Below are positions 50,432 to 58,832 of a DNA stretch of 64,000 nt, piece after piece (positions within the stretch are counted from its first letter, which is position 1; each line of letters opens with the position of its first letter). The position numbers and the translations under genes were made by a program. The DNA is from RGIG6165 sp045538835. GTDB taxonomy: Bacteria; Bacillota; Clostridia; Oscillospirales; Feifaniaceae. The notes below the pieces were generated by a model. That model did no database searches. It had not been told where the DNA came from and saw nothing but the letters and a program-made list of their open reading frames with translations. Location: NCBI GenBank assembly GCA_045538835.1, contig JAZQEF010000022.1, positions 26,002-90,001 of the forward strand. The letters are read 5' to 3'.

Positions 50432-52510
50432 ATGACCGTACAGGAATATTTCGGCTGCAATGTGTTTAATGAGCAAGTGATGAGAGACAGACTTCCCAAA
50501 GAAGTTTACAAGTCGCTCACACAGACCATTAACGAGGGCAGGGCGCTTGATTTAAGCGTTGCAAACGGCGTTGCGAATGCAATGAAGGACTGGGCAATAG
50601 ACAAGGGTGCCACACACTATACCCATTGGTTTCAACCCATGACGGGTATTACCGCCGAAAAACATGACTCGTTTATATCTCCCGCGCCGGGCGGCAAAGT
50701 CATAATGGAATTTTCGGGCAAAGAACTTATAAAGGGCGAGCCCGATGCCTCCTCTTTCCCCTCAGGCGGTCTGCGCGCAACATTTGAAGCACGCGGTTAC
50801 ACTGCGTGGGATCCGACTTCATACGCTTTTGTAAAGGACGGCACTTTGTATATCCCGACAGCATTTTCATCGTTTACAGGAGAAGTGCTTGATAAAAAAA
50901 CCCCTCTTCTGCGCTCTATGGAAGCGGTAAACAAAGAGGCTGTAAGACTTCTTCACCTTATGGGACACACCGAAGTGCAGACGGTACGAACAACTGTCGG
51001 CGCAGAGCAGGAATACTTTCTTATAGATAAACAGAATTATGACAAACGTCTCGACCTTCAACTTGCAGGCAGAACACTTTTCGGCGCAAAGACGCCTAAA
51101 GGACAGGAGATGGAGGATCACTATTTCGGCTCACTTAAACAGCGCGTTGCCGAATATATGAAAGAACTTGACGAGGAACTCTGGAAACTCGGAATCCTCT
51201 CAAAGACCAAGCACAACGAAGGCGCACCCGCTCAGCACGAGCTTGCGCCGATATATACATCAACAAACGTTGCCACCGACCACAACCAGCTTATAATGGA
51301 CACGATGAAAAAGGTGGCGCTCAGACACGGTCTTGTCTGCCTGCTTGCCGAGAAGCCTTTTGCAGGCGTAAACGGAAGCGGCAAGCACAATAACTGGTCG
51401 ATAAGCACAAATACGGGTGTAAATCTGCTTGATCCGGGCAAAAGACCTGCCGAGAATAAACTTTTCCTCACTTTCTTTGCCGCAATGATAGAGGCGGTGG
51501 ACGAATACGGCGATATGCTCAGACTCTCTGTTGCCTCGGCAGGAAATGACCACCGACTCGGCGGCGGCGAAGCGCCCCCTGCAATAGTTTCCATGTTTAT
51601 AGGCACCGAGATGGAGGCTATCATAGACGCCATAGACAAGGGCAAAGAGTATAAAGCTCCGTCATCGATAAAATACGACGCCGGCGTTGAGATACTGCCG
51701 ACCTTCAGAAAGGATAATACCGACCGTAACAGGACTTCGCCTTTCGCCTTCACGGGCAACAAGTTTGAATTCCGTATGCCGGGCGCATCGCAGTCGATAG
51801 CGGGTGTAAATGTCACGCTAAATGTCATTGCATCAGAGGTATTTTCAAGATACTCTGCGTCTCTTGAAAAGGCTGAAGACAGAGAGGCTGAACTTGACAA
51901 ACTTATCCGTGATTCGATTCACAACCACAGGAGAGTAATCTTCAACGGAAACGGCTATGACAAGGCGTGGATAGCAGAGGCAGAAAAAAGAGGCCTTCCA
52001 AACTTAGTAAGCACCGTCGATGCACTTCCCAGATATATTTCAGAGAAGAATATAAAACTCTTTGTGGATCACGGCATATACACCGAGCATGAAGTATATG
52101 CAAGGTATGAGATAAAGGCGGAAGAGTATTATAAGACGGTAAATATCGAGGCACGCACAATGTCGGATATGGTCAAAAAGGACTATCTGCCTGCCGCAAT
52201 AAACTTTCTCACCGACATATGCGACAGCGTAGCGGCGCAGAAAGCCGCAGGCTTTGCACCAAAACATATGGAAGATGCCGCAAAAGCGGCAAGTGAAACA
52301 ACTGATAAGATATATGCCGATGTCAAGGCACTTGATGAAGCAATATCCTCTGTAAATAAAGAGGATGCCTATAAGGCGGCAAAGTATTATCACGACACCG
52401 TTTTGCCCATAATGAAGAGTCTGCGAGGCAATGTCGATGCGCTCGAACTCATGGTGGGCAGAGAATACTGGCCCGTACCTGCATACAGCGACCTTCTATT
52501 TAAGGTATAA
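50432..52510 (+). CDS. glnN: Glutamine synthetase type III
   Basis: A 692-residue GSIII, the long form common in Bacteroides and Clostridia, which makes glutamine from glutamate and ammonia. GATHYTHWFQPMTGITAEKHD is the family's N-terminal signature; KHNEGAPAQHELAPIY, NGSGKHNNWS and RTSPFAFTGNKFEFRMPG carry the metal, ammonia and substrate residues. A GGAGG site precedes ATG 50432. It shares a transcript with a LUD-domain gene 10 bases downstream. The roughly 170-base leader may regulate it. Confidence 0.96.
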   Translation: MTVQEYFGCNVFNEQVMRDRLPKEVYKSLTQTINEGRALDLSVANGVANAMKDWAIDKGATHYTHWFQPMTGITAEKHDSFISPAPGGKVIMEFSGKELIKGEPDASSFPSGGLRATFEARGYTAWDPTSYAFVKDGTLYIPTAFSSFTGEVLDKKTPLLRSMEAVNKEAVRLLHLMGHTEVQTVRTTVGAEQEYFLIDKQNYDKRLDLQLAGRTLFGAKTPKGQEMEDHYFGSLKQRVAEYMKELDEELWKLGILSKTKHNEGAPAQHELAPIYTSTNVATDHNQLIMDTMKKVALRHGLVCLLAEKPFAGVNGSGKHNNWSISTNTGVNLLDPGKRPAENKLFLTFFAAMIEAVDEYGDMLRLSVASAGNDHRLGGGEAPPAIVSMFIGTEMEAIIDAIDKGKEYKAPSSIKYDAGVEILPTFRKDNTDRNRTSPFAFTGNKFEFRMPGASQSIAGVNVTLNVIASEVFSRYSASLEKAEDREAELDKLIRDSIHNHRRVIFNGNGYDKAWIAEAEKRGLPNLVSTVDALPRYISEKNIKLFVDHGIYTEHEVYARYEIKAEEYYKTVNIEARTMSDMVKKDYLPAAINFLTDICDSVAAQKAAGFAPKHMEDAAKAASETTDKIYADVKALDEAISSVNKEDAYKAAKYYHDTVLPIMKSLRGNVDALELMVGREYWPVPAYSDLLFKV

Positions 52511-52520
52511 GGAGTTAAAT

Positions 52521-53156
52521 ATGACACCGAAAAAAATAAATTATCAGCATACGGCTGATACAATAATAAAAAACCTTGCAAAAAGGCAGATGAAGGGCTA
52601 CTACTGCGAAACAAAAGAAGATGCAGTTAAACTTGCTCTCTCTCTTATGCCTGCAGGAAGCAGTATTGCCTGGGGTGGTTCAATGTCACTTTTTGAATGC
52701 GGACTTATGGATGCTATCAAGAATTCCGACTATGAAATAATAGACAGAGACACGGCAAAAACCCCCGAAGAAATAAGAGTAATGAGCGGCAAAATCTGTT
52801 GCAGTGACTTCTTTCTTATGAGCACAAATGCAATCACAATGAACGGTGAACTTGTAAATGTTGACGGAAGGGCAAACAGGGTATCTTATCTTTGCTACGG
52901 TCCGCAGAACGTCATTATCATCGCAGGCATGAATAAAGTCGCCGTTGATGCAGACACCGCTCTTGCAAGGGCAAGAAATGTTGCTGCACCGCCAAATGCG
53001 GTAAGACTTTCAAGAAACACCCCCTGCGCAGTCACGGGAAAATGCGGCGACTGTCAGTCACCCGACTGTATATGCAGTCAGATAGTAATTACAAGGCGTT
53101 CACATATACCCGACCGTATCAAAGTGATACTTATCGGCGAAGAAATCGGATATTAA
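52521..53156 (+). CDS. LUD domain protein (DUF162)
   Basis: A 211-residue LUD-domain protein. Typical segments are ALSLMPAGSSIAWGGSMSLFECG and YLCYGPQNVIIIAGMNKVA. A Cys-rich C-terminal stretch (CAVTGKCGDCQSPDCICSQ) could bind metal. Relatives LutC/LutB work in lactate oxidation, but this stand-alone form is frequent in Clostridia next to unrelated genes and has no known substrate. ATG 52521 has AAGGAG; the frame upstream of it is inside glnN. It is probably co-transcribed with glnN. Confidence 0.88.
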   Translation: MTPKKINYQHTADTIIKNLAKRQMKGYYCETKEDAVKLALSLMPAGSSIAWGGSMSLFECGLMDAIKNSDYEIIDRDTAKTPEEIRVMSGKICCSDFFLMSTNAITMNGELVNVDGRANRVSYLCYGPQNVIIIAGMNKVAVDADTALARARNVAAPPNAVRLSRNTPCAVTGKCGDCQSPDCICSQIVITRRSHIPDRIKVILIGEEIGY

Positions 53157-53167
53157 AAAGGCAGATG

Positions 53168-53205
53168 AAAGGACACCCGATTAGGTAGGTGTCCTTTATT
53201 TTTTA
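53168..53205 (+). terminator. Terminator after the LUD gene
   Basis: AAAGGACACC/GGTGTCCTTT stem then ATTTTTTAATTTTTTT. Confidence 0.9.
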
Positions 53206-53284
53206 ATTTTTTTAGGTGTTTTACACTTAAAATCACTTTTTTGAGTGTTTTAACTTTATTTTACTTGATTTATTTAAATATCAC

Positions 53285-53313
53285 TTTACAACTTTATTGC
53301 AGTAAAGTATAAT
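53285..53313 (+). promoter_or_regulatory. Promoter of the first amino-acid ABC operon
   Basis: TTTACA, 17 bases, TATAAT. Upstream (53214-53270) are repeated AGTGTTTTA-like words (GGTGTTTTACACTT, GAGTGTTTTAAC) that could be operator sites. Confidence 0.8.
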
Positions 53314-53351
53314 GACTTCATCAAATTGATTTTCAAAGGAGATAAATTAAA

Positions 53352-54173
53352 ATGAAAAAAGTATTGGCAATTATGCTTGCAGTTGTAATGGTTCTTTCAC
53401 TTGCAGCCTGCGGCAACAACACAACTACAAACGTTGACTACTCACAGTCAGTTGAAGGTGCAAGGATAGTTGCAGAAGCAGGTTCAGCCGGCGAAGAGCT
53501 CGCAACAGGTGATGATTTCTTTGCAAATGCTGAATTTACTCCCGTAGATTCAATGGCAAAAGCTTTAATGGAAGTTGAATCAGGCACAGCAGATATTGCT
53601 ATTGTTGACTATGTAACATCAATCGGTTCAATCGGAGAAGGCACAGATTTTGTTGATTTAGCAGTTGTCGAAGGCAAAGACTTCAGTCCCGAAGAATACG
53701 GTATTGCATTCAGAAAAGGCAGCGACCTTACGAATGCAGTAAATGAAGCTATTGCTGAACTCGCAGCTGATGGAACATTGGATACTATCGGTAAGAATTA
53801 TAAGCTTGATGCTCTTGTTATTAAAGACGGCAAAGCTAATGAAACAGAAATTACAGAAGGTGACCTTGCTTACGTTAAAGAAAAAGGCGTACTTAACATA
53901 GGTATTACACTCTTTGCACCTATGAACTACTATGATGATGCAAATAAACTTATAGGTTTTGAAACAGAATTTGCTGAAGCTGTTTGCGCTAAATTAGGTG
54001 TTAAAGCTAACTTTATTGAAATTAACTGGGATGCAAAAGAAATCGAACTTAATTCAAAGAATATTGACTGCATCTGGAATGGTATGACAATTACTGAAGA
54101 CAGACTCGAAAATATGAGCATTTCAGCACCATATATGCAGAACAAGCAGGTTATGGTATCAAAAGTAAAATAA
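53352..54173 (+). CDS. Amino-acid ABC transporter binding lipoprotein with permuted domain order
   Basis: A 273-residue lipoprotein (Cys20). It is recognisable as an SBP_bac_3 (PF00497) amino-acid binding protein, but in rearranged order. Residues 36-106 look like the second lobe (GARIVAEAGSAGEEL, then ESGTADIAIVDY). Residues 113-153 are the usual C-terminal end (EEYGIAFRKGSDL..., ELAADGTLDTIGKNY). Only then, at 179-273, does the usual N-terminal lobe appear (GVLNIGITLFAPMNYY, IGFETEFAEAVCAKLG, MTITEDRL, ending QVMVSKVK). So the chain looks circularly permuted at the lobe hinge. It heads an operon with a permease and ATPase. Confidence 0.85.
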   Translation: MKKVLAIMLAVVMVLSLAACGNNTTTNVDYSQSVEGARIVAEAGSAGEELATGDDFFANAEFTPVDSMAKALMEVESGTADIAIVDYVTSIGSIGEGTDFVDLAVVEGKDFSPEEYGIAFRKGSDLTNAVNEAIAELAADGTLDTIGKNYKLDALVIKDGKANETEITEGDLAYVKEKGVLNIGITLFAPMNYYDDANKLIGFETEFAEAVCAKLGVKANFIEINWDAKEIELNSKNIDCIWNGMTITEDRLENMSISAPYMQNKQVMVSKVK

Positions 54174-54193
54174 TTTGAAAGATTGGATATGAT

Positions 54194-54838
54194 ATGAATA
54201 ATATTTTACCTATTATATCTTCTCTGTTTGAAGGTTTTTATGTAAACTGTATTATATTTATACTCACTCTTTTAATGTCATTGCCGCTGGGTCTTATAAT
54301 TTCATTCGGTTCAATGATGAAATTTGCACCCATAAGATGGCTAACAAGAACTTTTGTCTGGATCATCAGAGGTACACCTCTGATGCTCCAGCTTTTTGTT
54401 GTTATGTATGCTCCGGGTATGCTCTTTGATATGCCTATAAAATCAAGGATGACGGCGGCATTAATTGCATTTGTAATAAATTATGCAGCTTACTTTTCAG
54501 AAATTTTCAGAGGCGGTATAGAATCCATTTCAAAAGGACAGTACGAAGCCTGTCAGGTACTTGGCATGACAAAAACTCAGGCTTTTTTTAAGGTAGTACT
54601 GTTCCAGGTTGTAAAAAGAATAGTAGCCCCGATCAGTAATGAAGTCATAACACTTGTAAAAGATACTTCCCTTTCAAGAATAATAAGTGTTCCTGAAATT
54701 ATTATGAGTGCAGAAAGATTTACCAAGAAAGGTTTGATCTGGCCCCTTTTCTCTACAGGAATATATTTTCTTATATTCAACGGCTTACTTACCATACTCT
54801 TCAGCCGTATCGAGAAGAAGTTAAGCTATTTTGAGTAA
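54194..54838 (+). CDS. Polar amino-acid ABC transporter permease
   Basis: A 214-residue HisM/GlnP-type permease with about five helices. WIIRGTPLMLQLFVV is the family signature; the EAA loop is GQYEACQVLGMTKTQAFFKVVLFQ. Its ribosome site is weak. It probably forms a homodimer, as no second permease is in this operon. It lies between the permuted binding protein and the ATPase genes. Confidence 0.92.
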   Translation: MNNILPIISSLFEGFYVNCIIFILTLLMSLPLGLIISFGSMMKFAPIRWLTRTFVWIIRGTPLMLQLFVVMYAPGMLFDMPIKSRMTAALIAFVINYAAYFSEIFRGGIESISKGQYEACQVLGMTKTQAFFKVVLFQVVKRIVAPISNEVITLVKDTSLSRIISVPEIIMSAERFTKKGLIWPLFSTGIYFLIFNGLLTILFSRIEKKLSYFE

Positions 54839-54849
54839 GGTGGTGTACT

Positions 54850-55638
54850 ATGAATATCTTAGAAATACAGAATCTTTACAAAAATTTCGGTAAAACCCAG
54901 GTTTTGAAGGGTGTAAACTTTACGATGCAGGAAGGTGAAGTTTTAAGTGTTATCGGTTCATCTGGCAGTGGTAAAACTACACTTTTAAGATGTATTAATT
55001 TTCTAGAACGAGCAGATAAGGGCAGAATTTATTTAGACGAAGAAATTCTTTTCGACGGTGATGAGCATAAAAAAGCATCTGCGAAAGAAATAAGAAACAT
55101 ACAGCTTAATTTCGGACTTGTATTCCAGGATTTTAATTTATTCCCGCAATATACAGTTTTGGAAAACGTTACTCTTGCACCAAAATTACTAGCAAAAGAA
55201 CGTGATGATTTTAAGACTAACAAAAAACTGATTTTTGAGGATATAGAAAAAAATGCGTTTTCTATTCTTGACAGAGTAGGACTGACAGATAAAATTAATA
55301 ATTATCCCTGTCAGCTTTCAGGCGGACAAAAGCAGAGGGTATCTATTGCCCGTGCACTTGCACTTAAACCGAGAATACTCTTTTTTGATGAACCTACATC
55401 AGCTCTTGACCCTGAGCTTACAGGTGAAATTTTAAGAGTTATAAAGCAACTTGCGAAAGAGAATGTTACTATGGTTATTGTCACACACGAGATGGAATTT
55501 GCAAAAAGCGTGTCCGACAAAATCATGTTTATGGCAGACGGCGTTATTGAAGAAATGGGCACACCGGGAGAAGTATTTGGCAATCCCAAATCCGAAAAAA
55601 CCAGGGCGTTTTTAAGCAGTTCACTTGAACAGTTCTAA
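54850..55638 (+). CDS. Polar amino-acid ABC transporter ATPase
   Basis: A 262-residue GlnQ-type ATPase with Walker A GSSGSGKTT, the Q-loop in VFQDFNLFPQYTVLENV, signature LSGGQKQR, Walker B ILFFDEPTSALDPEL and the H-loop VTHEMEFAK. It has a slightly longer helical insert (KLLAKERDDFKTNKKLIFED) than common GlnQ. It energises the permease encoded just before. The second amino-acid transporter operon starts 79 bases downstream with its own promoter. Confidence 0.94.
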   Translation: MNILEIQNLYKNFGKTQVLKGVNFTMQEGEVLSVIGSSGSGKTTLLRCINFLERADKGRIYLDEEILFDGDEHKKASAKEIRNIQLNFGLVFQDFNLFPQYTVLENVTLAPKLLAKERDDFKTNKKLIFEDIEKNAFSILDRVGLTDKINNYPCQLSGGQKQRVSIARALALKPRILFFDEPTSALDPELTGEILRVIKQLAKENVTMVIVTHEMEFAKSVSDKIMFMADGVIEEMGTPGEVFGNPKSEKTRAFLSSSLEQF

Positions 55639-55646
55639 ATTAACTA

Positions 55647-55675
55647 TTGAAATTTATACCATACGGTGGTAAAAT
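55647..55675 (+). promoter_or_regulatory. Promoter of the second amino-acid ABC operon
   Basis: TTGAAA (55647-55652), 17 bases, TAAAAT (55670-55675), about 42 bases before the binding-protein start. Confidence 0.7.
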
Positions 55676-55716
55676 GCACATTGTAATTAACAATAAATAA
55701 AAGGAGATTACTTAAA

Positions 55717-56508
55717 ATGAAAAAACTTATTTCAATTTTGCTCGCAGTTGTAATGGTACTTTCATTCGCTGCTTGCGCAAAGGAAGAACCCGTAACACTT
55801 AAAATTCTTGACACAGAATATGCAGTAGAAGACTATGCTATCTGTGTAGCAAAGGAAAACACAGACCTTCTTGAAAAAATCAACGTTGCTCTTGCAGAGC
55901 TCACTGCTGACGGTACGGCACAGGCTATCGTTGACAATTACATCTCAGGCGTAGAAAACGACCTCGTTTTCCAGGCTGACGCTGAAGGCAAAGAAGAAAT
56001 TCATATGGCTACAAACGCACAGTTCCCTCCTTATGAATACTACGAGGGCGATACAATCGTTGGTATAGATGCTGAAATGGCAGCAGCTATTGCTGACAAA
56101 CTCGGTATGAAACTTGTTATTGACGATATGGAATTTGATTCAATCATCGCTGCTGTTCAGACAGGTAAGTCAGACTTTGGTATGGCTGGTATGACAGTTA
56201 CCGAAGAGAGACTACAGAGCATCAACTTCTCAGACAGCTATGCAACAGGTATCCAGGTAGTTATCGTACCCGAAGGTTCAGCTATCACATCCGTTGATGA
56301 CCTCTATGCAGAAGGCGCAACATACCTTGTTGGTACACAGAGAGGTACAACAGGCGATATCTACGCTGAAGGCGATTTCGGTGCAGACAGAGTTATGAAG
56401 TACGCTTCAGGTAACGAAGCAGTTCAGGCTCTCATCACAGGAAAAGTTGACTGCGTCATTATTGACAACGAGCCTGCTAAGGCATATGTTGCAGCTAACA
56501 ACAAATAA
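55717..56508 (+). CDS. Amino-acid ABC transporter binding lipoprotein with permuted C-terminal element
   Basis: A 263-residue lipoprotein (Cys20), also PF00497-like and also rearranged, but differently. Residues 27-77 (VTLKILDTEYAVEDYAICV, LLEKINVALAELTADGTAQ) match the segment that normally ends these proteins. The normal N-terminal lobe (95-184: HMATNAQFPPYEYY, GIDAEMAAAIADKLG, MTVTEERL) and second lobe (190-257) then follow in usual order. The chain stops at KVDCVIIDNEPAKAYVAANN, where the tail segment would normally continue. A terminator and a MITE separate it from its permease and ATPase. Confidence 0.85.
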   Translation: MKKLISILLAVVMVLSFAACAKEEPVTLKILDTEYAVEDYAICVAKENTDLLEKINVALAELTADGTAQAIVDNYISGVENDLVFQADAEGKEEIHMATNAQFPPYEYYEGDTIVGIDAEMAAAIADKLGMKLVIDDMEFDSIIAAVQTGKSDFGMAGMTVTEERLQSINFSDSYATGIQVVIVPEGSAITSVDDLYAEGATYLVGTQRGTTGDIYAEGDFGADRVMKYASGNEAVQALITGKVDCVIIDNEPAKAYVAANNK

Positions 56509-56523
56509 CAATAAGTTTCTTTA

Positions 56524-56557
56524 AGGGGGCGGAGCTTCTCTGCCCTCTGTTTTTTTT
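56524..56557 (+). terminator. Terminator between binding-protein gene and permease gene
   Basis: An AGGGGGCGGA/TCTGCCCTCT stem (two G-T pairs) followed by eight T; it abuts the left end of the MITE. Confidence 0.82.
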
Positions 56558-56833
56558 AAGCAGTAGTATCAGTAGTCGAACCCGCCCCGGACAAGAAAAA
56601 TAACAGTTTTTCTGTGTTGTCGGGTTTGAAATACGAAAGTATTACTGCACCCTTACGCCTTGAAAAGACAGTTATTTTTCTTGTCTGGGGTTCAAAGAAT
56701 TTTTTATACAGGATTTTTAGGTCAATGCAAGGCAAAAACACAGGTAATGCTGACGCATTACCGAGTATTTTAACAAAGCAGTGGCGTAAAAAGGCGAATA
56801 AAAAACGGCTTCGCCTGCTGACACTACTGCTTA
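56557..56833. mobile_element. MITE-like element, family 2
   Basis: 277 bases bounded by inverted repeats TAAGCAGTAGTATCAG and CTGACACTACTGCTTA (15/16 match), beginning and ending with TA. A subterminal inverted pair (GGACAAGAAAAATAAC at 56589 region, GTTATTTTTCTTGTC at about 56671) can form a long hairpin. It has no coding capacity; the 85-codon frame across it is not a gene. It sits 13 bases before the start of a permease gene. A solo right end lies at 40370-40448. Confidence 0.8.
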
Positions 56834-56845
56834 CGAGGTGCCATA

Positions 56846-57583
56846 ATGAACAGTATTATTGCATGGTTTAACGATTTTAAGGCAGATTTTATACTTAATT
56901 TTGTCGACCAGCAGAGATGGAAGTTTATTACAACAGGTCTTAAAAACACCCTTATAATTACCCTTCTTTCTCTGATATTAGGCGTGGTCTTAGGTATTAT
57001 CATCGCCATTGTACGCTCAAGTTACGATAAAACTTACGAAGAAATGCGAGGCGGTGCAAAGAAATTTCTTTTCTCAATCGCAAATGGCATATGCAGATTG
57101 TATCTTACTGTAATAAGAGGAACACCTGTAGTAGTTCAGCTTATGATAATGTACTACATAATCTTTGCATCTTCTAGAAACAGCCTTATGGTTGCAGTTA
57201 TCGCCTTTGGTATAAACTCAGGCGCTTATGTTGCGGAGATTGTCCGTTCAGGCATTATGTCTATTGATGCCGGACAGTTTGAGGCTGGGAGAAGTCTCGG
57301 TTTCGATTATAAGAGTACAATGATATACATTGTACTTCCGCAGGCATTCAAAAATGTCTTGCCTGCGCTTGCAAACGAGTTTATCGTGCTTTTAAAAGAA
57401 ACCTCCGTTGCAGGTTATGTAACGATAAGGGATCTTACTATGGGCGGCAACATAATCCGTGCGGCAACCTATTCGGCATTCCTGCCACTTATCGCAGTTG
57501 CACTCATTTATCTTGTTTTGGTTATATTCTTCTCAAGACTCGTAAATATTCTCGAAAGGAGGTTGCGCCGCAGTGAAAGATAA
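56846..57583 (+). CDS. Polar amino-acid ABC transporter permease
   Basis: A 245-residue permease. It has the family's VIRGTPVVVQLMIMYY signature, and the EAA loop GQFEAGRSLGFDYKSTMIYIVLPQA. The N-terminal FVDQQRWKFITTGLKNTL is typical of GlnP/ArtQ-like proteins. A GAGGTG site precedes ATG 56846. It overlaps the ATPase gene by 11 bases. The MITE lies between it and its binding-protein gene, so this pair may depend on read-through or on a promoter in the element. Confidence 0.94.
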   Translation: MNSIIAWFNDFKADFILNFVDQQRWKFITTGLKNTLIITLLSLILGVVLGIIIAIVRSSYDKTYEEMRGGAKKFLFSIANGICRLYLTVIRGTPVVVQLMIMYYIIFASSRNSLMVAVIAFGINSGAYVAEIVRSGIMSIDAGQFEAGRSLGFDYKSTMIYIVLPQAFKNVLPALANEFIVLLKETSVAGYVTIRDLTMGGNIIRAATYSAFLPLIAVALIYLVLVIFFSRLVNILERRLRRSER

Positions 57584-58316
57584 CGTTTTAGTTAAGGTAA
57601 ACGGCCTTAAAAAGCACTATAACGGCGGTGCCGTAAAGGCGCTTGACGGTATTGATGCACAGATTTCAAAGGGCGAAGTCGTTGTTGTTATCGGTCCTTC
57701 GGGAAGCGGTAAATCTACTTTCCTGCGATCACTCAATCTTCTTGAGATACCTACAGAGGGTGAAATATTTTTTGACGGTGTCAACATTGCAGACCCACGA
57801 ACAAACATCAACCTCCACCGTCAGAAAATGGGTATGGTGTTCCAGCATTTTAACCTCTTCCCGAATATGACCATACTTAAGAATATGACCATAGCACCCA
57901 TGAAACTTCTCAAAAAACCCAAGGCAGAAGCAGAAAAATATGCTATGGAACTCTTGGAAAAAGTCGGTCTTGCGGACAGGGCAAATGCTTATCCCAGCCA
58001 ACTTTCAGGAGGTCAGAAACAGCGCGTTGCCATCGTGCGCGCACTCTGTATGATGCCCGAAGTGCTTCTTTTTGACGAGCCGACTTCGGCGCTTGACCCC
58101 GAGATGGTGGGTGAAGTTCTTGAAGTTATGAAATCACTTGCGGGGGACGGTATGACAATGGTAGTCGTCACTCACGAAATGGGTTTTGCCCGTGAAGTTG
58201 CCGACCGTGTCATCTTTATGGACGAGGGTGTTATAGTGGAGGAAGGCACACCTGAAAAGATATTCTCGGCACCGACAAGCGACCGTCTTAAAAACTTCCT
58301 TGCAAAGGTATTATAA
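57573..58316 (+). CDS. Polar amino-acid ABC transporter ATPase
   Basis: A 247-residue GlnQ/ArtP-type ATPase: Walker A GPSGSGKST, VFQHFNLFPNMTILKN Q-loop, LSGGQKQR, LLFDEPTSALDPEM, VTHEMGFAREV. It starts at GTG 57573 with AAAGGAGG upstream, overlapping the permease gene. It completes the second amino-acid importer. A terminator follows. Confidence 0.95.
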   Translation: MKDNVLVKVNGLKKHYNGGAVKALDGIDAQISKGEVVVVIGPSGSGKSTFLRSLNLLEIPTEGEIFFDGVNIADPRTNINLHRQKMGMVFQHFNLFPNMTILKNMTIAPMKLLKKPKAEAEKYAMELLEKVGLADRANAYPSQLSGGQKQRVAIVRALCMMPEVLLFDEPTSALDPEMVGEVLEVMKSLAGDGMTMVVVTHEMGFAREVADRVIFMDEGVIVEEGTPEKIFSAPTSDRLKNFLAKVL

Positions 58317-58321
58317 GCACA

Positions 58322-58352
58322 TAAAGACAGATGTTTTTCATCTGTCTTTTGT
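58322..58352 (+). terminator. Terminator after the second amino-acid ABC operon
   Basis: AAAGACAGATG/CATCTGTCTTT stem, then TGTTTTATT. Confidence 0.9.
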
Positions 58353-58455
58353 TTTATTAAATACTAAAGTACAATATTAAAATACTTATGTATTTTTGGC
58401 GAGGTCAACCAAAATGATACAATAGTATTGTAATATTTTATATGAGGTAAATTTT

Positions 58456-58737
58456 ATGTTAAGTGAAAGAATCAAGGCACTGCGTACTGGCAGGAGACTC
58501 AGCCAGGTAGAACTGGCAAAACTTCTCGACGTATCAAAGCAATGCATTTCAAATTGGGAGAATGACAATATTCAGCCCTCTGTCGATATGCTTACAAAAA
58601 TTGCGTCTGTCTTTTCTGTTTCGACAGATTATCTTCTCGCACTTGATGACCGTAAATACCTCGATGTAACTGATCTGTCTGATGAAACGGTCGAACACTT
58701 AAAACTTATAATTAACGACATAAAAAGCACTTTTTAA
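58456..58737 (+). CDS. XRE-family HTH regulator
   Basis: A 93-residue HTH_3 protein: ERIKALRTGRRLSQVELAKLLDVSKQCISNWENDNIQPS carries the whole helix-turn-helix, and STDYLLALDDRKYL is the usual end of the domain. A short acidic C-terminal helix (LSDETVEHLKLIINDIKS) may dimerise. GAGG site; monocistronic with a terminator right at the stop codon. Targets unknown. Confidence 0.9.
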   Translation: MLSERIKALRTGRRLSQVELAKLLDVSKQCISNWENDNIQPSVDMLTKIASVFSVSTDYLLALDDRKYLDVTDLSDETVEHLKLIINDIKSTF

Positions 58738-58746
58738 GTGCTTTTT
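58722..58746 (+). terminator. Terminator overlapping the HTH gene end
   Basis: AAAAAGCACTT/AAGTGCTTTTT; the left arm includes the last codons. Confidence 0.82.
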
Positions 58747-58832
58747 ATCTTATTTATATGACAAAATTTGCACTTTATTTGCGCTACATTTATTATAATA
58801 AATAAAACGACGATAACTAAGAAGGTATACCG

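Noticed and set aside
51232..51900. 222-codon minus-strand frame opposite glnN
   Set aside because: It is a mirror of the glnN coding frame with no ribosome site or family resemblance.
56614..56871. 85-codon open frame across the MITE
   Set aside because: It lies within inverted-repeat DNA shared with 40370-40448, resembles no protein and overlaps the permease start.
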